Assembly: GCF_943734655.1 (NCBI RefSeq)
Contig: NC_071355.1
Location: forward strand, 210,079,103 to 210,143,102
DNA: 64,000 nucleotides
Reading direction: 5' to 3'
Source of the DNA: Sabethes cyaneus
Taxonomy: Eukaryota; Arthropoda; Insecta; Diptera; Culicidae
The notes under the pieces: model-generated
Databases searched by the model: none
Told to the model about the DNA's origin: nothing
The model's input: only the letters and a program-made list of their open reading frames with translations
Made by a program: the position numbers and the translations under genes
In this document: in pieces, positions 1 to 8,775 of the stretch
Layout of the letters: every line of letters begins with the position of its first letter
Position numbering within the stretch: position 1 is the stretch's first letter

Positions 1-540
1 TCAGACGGAGCCGTCGTTAGTCGATAAGTCTAAAATAACGAAATATAACTCTATTGTGAAATTTTTACCATTAAAAGTTTATTGATTGGTTTCGTTTTTT
101 TTACTTTTCCTGCATTGCTGAATAATTGTGCGTTTTGCGCTGCTTGGCTCAAGGGTAACAAATATTTGAAACAAGCCGTAATAATTAAAATTAACTATAC
201 GAGAAAATTGGAAAATTTCTTTTAAAGCCTGCTGGGTAAATAGAATACTTCTAATTTTTGTTTTCATTCATTAGCTGATCAATAATGCCCGTGCACAAAT
301 TCAATTAATTAACCTGAACGTTATGAATAATCTCGTTTAACTAAACGGAACATTATACTGTCAGAAACATTTAATATGATAAATTGTAAGTTTTTACTTA
401 TTGCTGGAAATACTAGTTAGTAGCCTACTAATAGTAGGCAATTGATGCAAGCAGTCAAATCCTACATCTCAACCGATTAGCACGGTTTATATAAGGAAAG
501 ATTTATTTCTACAAACTTACAACAGCTTACTTCCAACTGC
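1..540. other. AT-rich DNA, no gene recognised
   Basis: I see only AT-rich sequence with short chance reading frames. No domain, repeat pair or RNA gene is recognisable on either strand. Confidence 0.5.
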
Positions 541-750
541 TTAGGTTGTTATTTGATTCCTATAATTAATCAAAAAGTAACTGAGCCCAGTAGGTAAATC
601 CAGAGGTTTTATTTTTGGGTCTAATAAAAACTTCTTAAAAACATCTTTTATCACCCTTACTAGTCTTTCTACCTGCCAGTTGCTGCTTGGGTTGTATGAC
701 AGATACCATCTACATACATGGATTTGATTGAAATCACTATTTGACAGCAT
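541..750 (-). pseudogene. Ty3/gypsy integrase core fragment
   Basis: The 69-residue frame contains NPSSNWQVERLVRVIKD and then FLINYRNQ. This matches the end of the catalytic core of Ty3/gypsy integrases (family pattern xHPQSNGQAERxVRxxK), where the glutamate of the QVER segment is the third acid of the D,D-35-E triad that joins retroelement DNA to the genome. The usual glycine before it is a tryptophan here. The first two acids, the HHCC zinc-binding domain and the rest of pol are missing. It overlaps the 5' end of an opposite-strand LINE fragment by about 20 bases, so it is a broken scrap. No LTR is visible nearby. Confidence 0.7.
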
Positions 751-925
751 CGGTCATAAAATTTTAATGGAATGGATATCATCATATCTCACGATCCGTC
801 GATTGCGTGTGAAACTTGGATCCCACGAACCGAATGCTTTTGGAAACCTTTCTGGTGATATACCACAGGGAAGTAGTTTCGGACCGTTACTTTTCTTCTT
901 ATTCATCAACGATGTTTGTTTCCTA
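728..925 (+). pseudogene. Jockey-type LINE reverse transcriptase fragment
   Basis: The translation carries WISSYLTIRRLRVKLG followed by GDIPQGSSFGPLLFFLFINDV. This is the conserved block (GxPQGSxLGPLLFxLFINDL) just before the YADD catalytic box of jockey-superfamily non-LTR reverse transcriptases. The YADD box is missing because the sequence is replaced at about position 931 by a SINE. About 66 codons remain. It is flanked by an opposite-strand gypsy integrase scrap, which marks a small composite of dead elements. Confidence 0.75.
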
Positions 926-930
926 ATAAC

Positions 931-1055
931 CGCTTAGTTGGTTTCGAGGTAGGATACTGGTCTAACAAGCCAGTCGTCGTATATTCGAATCTCGGTTAGG
1001 CAGTGCTGCTGTAGAATACCGCAGTTGTTGCACAATTTGTGCGCGTAGCCCCTCC
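931..1055 (+). repeat. tRNA-derived SINE, partial copy A
   Basis: It matches three other copies in this window (43081-43264, 47319-47513, 50058-50250). The head resembles a tRNA, with an A-box-like stretch near TTTCGAGG and a B-box-like ATTCGAATCTC. Similarity fades after about 1055, so the 3' body seems lost. Feilai-type SINEs of Aedes are a plausible relative, unverified. Confidence 0.6.
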
Positions 1056-1568
1056 GATTGCCCAGAGCAAGCCGACCCGGTGATTCAAGATCTACGGCCT
1101 CTTACTCTGTGAGCTTTCTCGGTAGTACTGTCGTCCCAAACAGTAGTAAGCTTGAAAACTTTCTTAAATGGGATATAGACTGAAGTTTTGAACGAAATCT
1201 GAGCACTATATTTTGATAGTAGTATGGTGAACATATTTTAAGCAGTCTAGTCGTATAACTGATTGTTTTACCTGGGGTGACTAAGTGGGGGATAACAGCA
1301 AACCAAACCTCTTGTTAACTTTAATTCTTTAAGCTGTTACCACTGTAAGTCACTATTATTAAGCTAAACTTCTGATTTTTAAAATAAACATTAAGGCGCT
1401 GGAACTGATTTTAAACAGCCCGAATGCATTTTAATCACCAAAGTACTTTCTTAAGCAGTCCTGAATTTTACTGACTTGGCTCAAATGATCACTGTTATAA
1501 ACTTGTGATCATGACATCAAACGTCTACTCCGATATGGCATGTTTAAATTTAGCTTTTGATTATCAAA
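1056..1568. other. AT-rich spacer, no gene recognised
   Basis: No coding region or repeat pair is recognised between the SINE fragment and the TIR element that begins at 1571. Confidence 0.4.
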
Positions 1569-1570
1569 TA

Positions 1571-3013
1571 CAGTGGTATTCCGATTATATCTACACCTGG
1601 TTTAATCTACACCCGAATTTAGGTACCCCCGATTTTGTCTACCATTTAGACCCGGTTTTATCTACCTTTTTTTAAATTGTCATTTCGGCATGAAAATTTG
1701 GAATATTTCATGAATTTATGCATATCAGGGAATATTTCTCTGTATTTTATAGTTTACTATATGGCATCAGTGGTATGTAATTATACACAGAATGGGTCAA
1801 ATACGCAAAGTAACTTCCATTTATTTTGTAACGCATATTTTTAACATTTCATAATGATCCTTTGTGATTTTCTATACTGTAACGCTAACGGGCACACCCC
1901 GTCTCCGCTAGAAACTATGGTTATCAACTTTCTTTCTATAAAATTCTAATCTTTTGAACCATTGAACCGATTTTAATAATTTTATTACCAACTAAAAGGA
2001 ATTTTAATGAGCTTTTCAGAAAAAAACAATAAACTGACGTTCAAAGTTTTTTATGATTGCAAAAACATTTTTTGTAGGAGCCTTGAAACTCTTAAAATCA
2101 CTTAAAACATTTAAAATATTCGTTTTTGCCTTTCTACTATATAAATATATAGTATAAAGTTATAGCAATCACTCGAAAACCCGGAAATGGAAAGAAGGTT
2201 TTATTTTTTCATTATGGTTTCAATGGCAAGCTAGTTGTTTACATACGATATCAAAAAACAGATATTTGACATTTTTAGTTTTTGAGATACTCTTTTTTAA
2301 GAAATAAAGATTCGAAAATGCAATGGACTCGCATGGCGTTTTATTTTAGAGACGCATTTCTATGTCAAAAACCCCTTTTATTACAAGTAAAAACAAAAAC
2401 CATGCGTCTCCATTGTATTCTCGATTCTTTATGAAAACTTTGAATTTCTTTGGTCTACACACCATGGAAACATAAAAAGTGAATGTTTTCAATCTTTTGC
2501 GATAATAAAAAAAGTTTGGGCTTTAGTCCAATATTTTTTTTCCTGAAAAGCTCATTAAAATACTTTCCATTAACATCATTGAAATCGGTTCAATGGATCA
2601 AAAGTTATGAATTTTCAAAAAAAAAGTTGAAAAAATGGTAACTTTTGGGACCACACTGACTCAGAAAAGAGAACCCTAAGTACCAAATAAAAATACGGAT
2701 CTTAAATTTACTGCAAAGGAATAAGTACAAAAAATTTAAATAAAATCGGAGCAATTTTGAATTTTAATATGTCTTTTTTCATAATATTGCTGAGTTGACA
2801 TGCATTATGGTTAATGGTTGACATGAATAAAATGAGCCCTATGCGTAAAATTACGCTAAAATAAGACATAATTGAAGAAAATGATCAATATTAACAATAT
2901 TTTTTGTTCATTTAAACTATTTTGGAGCAATTTATTTTTCCCCAAATTTGTCTACTTTCCAAATATATCTACCAAAAATTTTCGGATGGGTAGATAAAAT
3001 CGGTAAACCACTG
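1571..3013. mobile_element. TA-flanked TIR element with nested inverted repeats (Tc1/mariner-type, non-autonomous)
   Basis: The ends are inverted repeats: the left starts CAGTGGTATTCCGATT and the right, read inverted, starts CAGTGGTTTACCGATT. Both ends carry several 'TATCTACC'-like motifs. TA dinucleotides lie directly outside (1569-1570 and 3014-3015), the target duplication of Tc1/mariner transposases. Internal blocks also pair: about 1945-2020 with about 2544-2620 inverted (sharing AATGAGCTTTTCAG), and about 2317-2340 with 2395-2420. The element is therefore a large imperfect foldback. No transposase frame survives in its 1443 bases. Confidence 0.75.
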
Positions 3014-3110
3014 TATTCTGTAATCAGTGATCAAAGTAGTAAGGTGGAGATCCTTTATAACAGTAGCGAAGTGAATTTCGCTTCAGCAGCTGCAAAAATG
3101 CAGGTGTTTT

Positions 3111-3303
3111 AAACAAGTTGCAAGAATGCAGAAGCTTTCAAAGTTTGCCAAGAAATACATGATTTGGCAAGCAATCTGCTCATGTGACAAACAGAGATCA
3201 CCATTCGTGACTACCGGGACTGTAAACGGGCAGATCTACTTCAAGGAGTGTCTATAGAAGCTTCCTCTGTTGAAGCAACACGAAAGCCCTACGGTCTTCT
3301 GAC
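3111..3303 (+). pseudogene. Tc1/mariner-superfamily transposase fragment
   Basis: The plus-strand translation reads KFAKKYMIWQAICSC, then TTGTVNGQIYFKECL, a stop, and KLPLLKQHESP. This is the middle of an IS630/Tc1/mariner transposase, where mosquito members have MIWQAICSCGKRSPPFVTTGTVNGQ-like sequence before the second catalytic aspartate (DLASCHY-like). The catalytic part is not readable because the frame breaks after 3303. It lies 100 bases outside the TIR element at 1571-3013 and need not belong to it. It is a dead remnant with at least one in-frame stop. Confidence 0.65.
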
Positions 3304-4539
3304 ATAACTTTAACTTAATCAACTTTAATTCTTCAGACTATAACCCTGGATCGGCAATGAACAACTCGTGATTTTGAGTGATTCTTATGTAAAAAAATTT
3401 GAGAAATACGATGGAGTTGCAATTTTTGAAATCAAATTTTACTCAGTAAGAAAAAATGCAAATTTAGTTTTTAAATCGAATTTAAAAATATTTGGCAGCG
3501 CTGCTGCTAAAAACTAATATTTTTTTCGGATTCCTTGGGCAATTTGCTTTGGAAACAAGATAAAATTGTCTTTCTAAACCTAGTATTTCCAGAGATAGAA
3601 CTGAAAGAAAATAAACGGATTTGACTAAAACGTGCCTTTTCTTTAAAATTGGAAATACTCCCATTAACCGAGGGAACATCCCATCGGCACCAGACTTTGA
3701 GTTTTTTCTTGCTGACCTGAAGCGAACAATCTGACAAACTTTGTTCCAAATCCGAGAAGGTCGATTAAAAGTTTGTACTTTTTCTCGGTCACTTGACGTG
3801 GAATGTCCCATAGAGTAGGGCGGGGCATATGTGCGACGTTTGAAGTCGTCAGCAATTTTCATGAGATATAAAGAAGCACAAGAGTAAAATATATTTTATA
3901 TTGATGCAATAACTCAATATCTTCACATTCAACTATAAATCATCTGGGGTAATAGTTTGCTTCGCTGTTTTGCTGTTTTACTTCGACCAGCATGTATAGA
4001 GCACACAGTATCCTGCAGATCTTCCATTTCTGGTATCTGTAATACAGTGCCCAAACCCGAATGTAATTACCTATGCATTTTGCCTTCGTCCTTGAATCGC
4101 ACTTTTGCCCCGCTGGGCGCTTAACGAGGGTTGAGAAAATTATGGATAAACGTAAGATATTTTGTAATTTGTTTTCACCACATTTTTAAAAGATATGTGT
4201 GAGTGATGTAAAACGCTTCTACAATTTTTCGACAAGTCCTCCTGTTGATATCGTATTTGCGGTATAAGGAAATATTACACCAAACCACTCTACAATAACA
4301 TTTACCCATGACTCAGCAACTACGCTTCGTAAACAACAAATGTTTACGATAGATTCATGCTGTCAAAGTAGTCACCCATCCATGCCAATGTAGTTAATTT
4401 ACTCGGAATCTGCACTGATAAATTATTGAATAACACTTTTACCCCTCCTTACTCTATATCAAAATAAAATGCTGTTCGTGTGTCCGGTGAAATTTGGCAT
4501 ACACATTGCGTATGATGTGTGAAATGTTGTTAGCATAGC
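3304..4539. other. Non-coding DNA with one dispersed repeat
   Basis: No gene is recognised. Apart from the dispersed repeat at 3655-3830, listed separately, only short unsupported frames occur. Confidence 0.4.
3655..3830. repeat. Dispersed repeat A, copy 1
   Basis: A segment reading GGCACCAGACTTTGAG ... AACAATCTGACAAA ... GAGAAGGTCGATTA ... GTGGAATGTCCCATA matches 44830-44975 in the same orientation and order, with scattered substitutions. It has no coding content. The element class is unknown. Confidence 0.55.
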
Positions 4540-4765
4540 TTGACCCCTCCCCCTAGAAGGGGGGCTCCCATACAATAATGAAACACAAATTTCTGAATAA
4601 CTCAGGAACTAATCAAGCAAATGGAACCAAATTTGGCATCTGAATGTTTTTGGAGGCAGTTTTTTTTCTATGGTAGTTTCTGACTCCTTCCCCCGCTACG
4701 CTGGAAGGGGGCTCATACAAATTAAACAGAAATTTTTGCATAATTCGAAAAGTAAACGAACTCGA
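4540..4765. repeat. ~150-bp repeat units, left of the LINE
   Basis: Two imperfect units contain a purine run followed by CTCCCATACAA, AATTTCTGAATAACTC, and AAATGGAACCAAATTTGG. The same unit occurs twice at 6540-6846, on the other side of the LINE at 4800-6480. Confidence 0.65.
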
Positions 4766-4866
4766 GAATTTTTAGATTCTTCCATAAAACATAAGTCGAT
4801 TTATTTATTTATTGATTAACTGATTGATAGGCTTCGCCCGTTATCATCATTAAAACTAATTAATTA

Positions 4867-5283
4867 TCACATAAAATTTACATAAAACAACCTAAAACTA
4901 CACTTAATTTGCTGCTTTGTCATTTGAACATTAACAATATCTCGATAATTATTAAATATGGACATCATTCTGTATACTGGTTCGTTTCTAGCATAGGTTT
5001 GGACTCTATTTGTCAATTGAAAAGGGCTAACCCGCCTCAACGAAGAACGTCCATCGTACACGGTTATCTGACTCAATAGATATGGCGAGTTATACCTGCC
5101 GCTGAGTAGATCCTTTAAGAAAAGAGCATCTGTGGTACGTCGTCTGCTCTCTAAGCTTTCCGTTCCAATCAACATGCATAACGACTTGCAATCGGGCATC
5201 TCTCCAGACCATCCTAAATTCCTAAGGGCATAGCGTATAATTTTTTTTCTGAATTCGTTCAACTCGTTTCTTATGAACTTCAT
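4867..5283 (-). pseudogene. LINE copy 1: RT C-terminal region
   Basis: The frame continues after the shift with KKIIRYALRNLGW, a block shared with the LINE at 27140-28360 (QFVRYALRRLPW), then LESRRRTTDALFLKDLLSGR and a C-terminal tail ending in NFM. This is the post-thumb region of the same jockey-type family. It ends about 65 bases before the AAAT-rich tail, as expected for a short 3' UTR. Confidence 0.75.
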
Positions 5284-5926
5284 AGCATGGTTGCCAAATT
5301 ATGATCACGTATTCAATACCACTGCGTACTAGGGAATTGTATAGAGTAATGATAGTATACGGGTCATTTAGATCTCCACTAAGGCGTTTGATTAAACCGA
5401 ACAGTGAATTTGCCTTTGCTACTATCTTTTCCACATGACGAACAAAGTTGAGCTCATTATCTATTTCTACTCCAAGATCACATACACAATCCTTTCTAGG
5501 AATTATGTCACCTTCTATTAGATACTCAGACAACAATTTGTTTGGTTTTCGAGTGAACGAAACCACGCTGCACTTTGTTGTATTCACTTTGAGACCAAAC
5601 ATTTCGCAAAAGCCGACGAACCGATCGACGCTATCTTGAAGTATGCGACAATTTTTCATGCATTTTACTGGCAGAAAAATCTTAACATCGTCGGCATAAA
5701 TTGGGACGTAAACATCGGGAAGTAGTTCCGGAAGCTCGTTCATGATAGTTACGAATAGTAAAGGACCAAGATGGCTCCCTTGGGGTACACCAGACCAAAC
5801 GGGATACGACATTGATTTGCTTTTATCAATCTTGACATATTGCGATCGGTTTCTTAAATAATCGTCTATCCACTGCAGATTCTTTCTGCCTATTCCATAT
5901 TTTGGTAACACAGCTGTAATTCTCAT
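5222..5926 (-). pseudogene. LINE copy 1: RT catalytic core
   Basis: It continues the RT of the preceding frame. It has WIDDYLRNRSQYVKI, GVPQGSHLGPLLF, and the catalytic box YADDVKIF with both aspartates, then GLKVNTTKCSVVSF and LGVEIDNELNF. The thumb region ends with RVERIQKK, where a second frameshift moves reading to 4867-5283. The catalytic motif is intact, so the damage is in the frame and the termini. Confidence 0.85.
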
Positions 5927-6422
5927 CTATATTAATTACATCAAACGCCTTCGACATATCCGTGTAGATTGTATCCACCTGATAACCATCCATCATCCAT
6001 TGCGCAGTTCTCGAGACAAATTCTGCCAAATTCGTTACCGTTGAGCGTTTTTCAAGGAAACCATGTTGAAAACTTGACATTTTTGGTTCAATTACAAGAT
6101 ACAATTGCTTATATACCAGAGATTCAAACATTTTAGGTATGGTCAAGAGAATGGCAATTCCTCTGTAGCTCTCAACCGGCAGCTTAGAACCTTTTATGTG
6201 AATGGGTATAATGTGCGGGATCTTCCATAACTTTGCGAATGAACCTGTTGCTAATGAGGCACTGAATAGGATGTGTAGTGGAGCTAACAAACCATCTACA
6301 CAACTTCTCAACAAAGCATTCGGAATTCCGTCAGGCCCACTGGATTTAGAAGTATCTAAAGACAAAATCGCATTACGAATATTTGTCAACGATAGTTCGA
6401 ATGTAGCTGGTGTTGGATGCAA
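5826..6422 (-). pseudogene. LINE copy 1: RT fingers and palm, N-terminal part
   Basis: This frame encodes the front of a non-LTR reverse transcriptase: SSGPDGIPNALLRS (the SPGPDGI block), LWKIPHIIPIHIKG, YRGIAILLTIPKMFE, the block around HGFLEKRSTVTNLAEF, and TDMSKAFDVI, which carries the first catalytic aspartate region (D-x-x-KAFD). The frame is then lost and reading continues one frame over in 5222-5926. The order and spacing of the blocks match jockey/CR1-type RTs. The protein copies element RNA at the nicked target site, but this copy cannot produce it. Confidence 0.8.
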
Positions 6423-6539
6423 GAATCTACCCCCGTTTTAGAATGGCGTACTAACACGCTCCGGGTCTTCTAGCTTCGTATAAGTTTTTATTCATGCAGA
6501 CAACCTTGTATGTCAAATGAAATGTCCCTAATAAATTTT

Positions 6540-6846
6540 AATAATCCTCCCACTAAGAGGGGGGGGGGGGGGTTCCCATACAAATGAAATTCAAATTTCT
6601 GCATAACTCGATAACTAATTAAGCAAATGGAACAAAATTTGGCGTGTGGGTGTTTTTGGAGACAAGAATTTTTATGGTGCATTGAGACCTCTCCCCTCTT
6701 TAGGACGGGAATTATGACCCCTTCTCCTTTAGGAGCGAGGGCTCCCATACAAATGAAATACACATTTCCTCATAACTCGAGAGCTTATCAATCAAATGGA
6801 ACCAAATTTGGCATGTGAAGGTTTCTATAATGAATTTTCTATAATG
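6540..6846. repeat. ~150-bp repeat, two tandem units
   Basis: Two adjacent units each contain CCCATACAAATGAAAT, CATAACTCGA and AAATGGAAC(C/A)AAATTTGG. A G-run of about 15 bases occurs in the first unit (6560-6574). They pair with the units at 4540-4765. Confidence 0.75.
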
Positions 6847-6847
6847 C

Positions 6848-6865
6848 CGGGTTGCCGGCAACCCG
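6848..6865. repeat. Perfect 18-bp GC palindrome
   Basis: The sequence CGGGTTGCCGGCAACCCG is its own reverse complement. It begins a GC-rich stretch (to about 6905) immediately after the tandem repeats. It could be the terminal hairpin of an element; no such end was confirmed. Confidence 0.6.
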
Positions 6866-7016
6866 CCGTCGGAAGCGCTGGCCACTGCGGGGGCAGGTCC
6901 TCCGCAGAGAATCACCTCTATCTAGGTTTATTTATTTTCCTAGGTCTACTGACCTCTATTACTTTCTTTCAGTTGGGTCCGAACGAGCGACGGCGAGTAA
7001 GTAGAGGATAACCCCT

Positions 7017-7165
7017 GCGAAATGGTACTTTCCACGAAAACATTTTCCGTGAAATGGTACATCTCGCGTAAGGTTTTTAGCGAAACTCTATATTCCGCGT
7101 TATGGTCAACCGAGAAGTGGGGCTCCGCAAAATTGTATTCGGCGAAATGTTATATAATCATGGCG
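7017..7165. repeat. Degenerate 'GCGAAATGGTA' direct repeats
   Basis: Short variants of GCGAAATGGTAC recur about every 20-25 bases (GCGAAATGGTACTTT, GTGAAATGGTACATC, GCGTTATGGTC, GCAAAATTGTATTC, GCGAAATGTTAT). It is a decayed short tandem repeat of unknown origin, with no supported coding function. Confidence 0.5.
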
Positions 7166-7576
7166 CTTTATTTTATCAGATTAAGCAATGGGGGGAGTTG
7201 TTTTCTATTTTATTGGGAGGAAAATTTGTATATTAAACCACCCATGAGCTCCTCAGAAACTTGCAAAACTCGAGATTGTGACAAAGGTCATCCGAAATTC
7301 ACGATTTATGTACAACACAGTTTAATTTGTGGCAATGCGAAGTTTGTCGGGTCAGCTAGTGATTAAATAAAACTTGCACAAATAACCTACATGAAGAATT
7401 TTACCGTATCTAAATATTCTTCAAGAAGCGGAACCAAAAGGAATAATATCATTCTGATAAGTTTCTTTAAGTTTAAAGACATTGTTTTAGGCATTCTCAA
7501 TTTATTACAGAACTTTGACAGTCAAATTCCGTTGTTTTGTTTATATATTGACACGTACTTTCCGTGTGAGAAAAGA

Positions 7577-7683
7577 CCCTACTAGCACGGTTGTTGCAAA
7601 GTAGTTGTGGTAACCGAATTATGACTAATTTCAGTCGTAATTCGGTTGCTTCAACTAAATGGACCTAAAGTGTGCTACTTGGG
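7577..7683. mobile_element. 107-bp hairpin MITE, copy 1
   Basis: The ends are CCCTACTAGCAC and, inverted, CCCAAGTAGCAC. The centre is a hairpin, AACCGAATTATGACT paired with AGTCGTAATTCGGTT. A second copy of identical length lies at 34447-34553. No transposase is present; the superfamily is unknown. Confidence 0.7.
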
Positions 7684-8579
7684 GAGTTGCTAGTAGCAGA
7701 TTACATTTCTTTTATAACCATTTACCATTTCAACCAACTTCTAAATTTAGCCTATTTTTCTATTCTTCTGCTAAATAAATACTTTGGTGAGATACAACTT
7801 TATAATATTACAAATATTTTCTTAATAATGTAAGTAATCTGCAGTTCTTTATAATAAAAGATCACCAAAACCACCTAGAACTAGGCTTATGCTGAAGAAA
7901 TAGAAGCAATCACTTAATTGGTTGAGAATACCCTCCAATACCCTATATATTTTGCTGGGGAACTAACTATGGTAAAGTCAATATCAGGTTACGGTAACCA
8001 TCTATATAATTAGAATGTTTGTGATGCTCAAAGACAGATAATTCAATAGCGAAAATATTTAGTAAATTTCATACTCAACAATTTAGGTTGGCGTTACTGC
8101 ATGGATGGGCATGCCTTGGTAACTTGTTAACAATCGACTGTCATGAATTCGCGATTGCAAACGAAACGAATTGAAATTTTTCCTATCAATTCAAGTGAAT
8201 ACTTTGGGTAAAATAATCATAATACCTTTCGAGATGACTACATACTCGGGCGCTGAGTCAGACTTTTATGTGCATCATAATGTTAACTTTCGTGGGTGCT
8301 TCGACGAGTAGAATAGTCGAAAAAATAATTGAAAAATCGAAGGTGAAACAGTAAAAATTTAGCAGTGAATTTTAATTGGGAACGAATCTCTGTATTTAGT
8401 GAAATTTATGACTTAAACAGTAACAGGACCTATTGAATGCAATGTTCAGTGTTTTAAATTGCACGACCTTGTCGTTTTTCAATGAAGTTGCGTTCAAAGA
8501 AGTTGTAGAACACACTAAAATAAGGAACTTTGATAGATATTGTAACTAAGTATCTTTAACTGGCTGCAACATAAAATTA
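7684..8579. other. AT-rich DNA, no gene recognised
   Basis: Only unsupported short frames occur. Nothing with a recognisable domain or duplicated copy was found. Confidence 0.4.
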
Positions 8580-8613
8580 GGCAAATGAGGAGCGTCCAAT
8601 ATAGCTCTAGCCA
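8580..8613. repeat. Short dispersed repeat shared with 63569-63602
   Basis: GGCAAATGAGGAGCGTCCAA followed by (T/C)ATAGCTCTAGCCA is nearly identical at 63569-63602. The following GC-richer stretch to about 8775 probably belongs to the same unknown repeat. Confidence 0.5.
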
Positions 8614-8775
8614 TCCCAAGCCCCTACCTACCGCCCTACCTCCACGTGGCCATACCTGGTAATGCTCTATTGAGTAGCCAAGCCAGAAGGTGCGATGCTG
8701 GGTGGTTTCCGGCTGCCTGACTTCAAAACCGAGGTTTTGGGCAGACGGCGGAGCCACACGGCCTAGCTAATTGGT

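Larger units (their letters stand above)
4800..6480 (-). mobile_element. Jockey-superfamily LINE copy 1, 5'-truncated
   Basis: About 1.68 kb of a non-LTR retrotransposon lies on the minus strand. It has an AAAT-rich 3' tail (plus strand TTTATTTATTTATTG near 4800-4815), a 3' UTR, and reverse transcriptase in three overlapping frames separated by two frameshifts near 5245 and 5930. The endonuclease domain and the start of the RT are missing. Both flanks carry the same ~150-bp repeat family, so it probably inserted into a tandem array of that repeat. A target duplication was not resolved. Confidence 0.75.
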
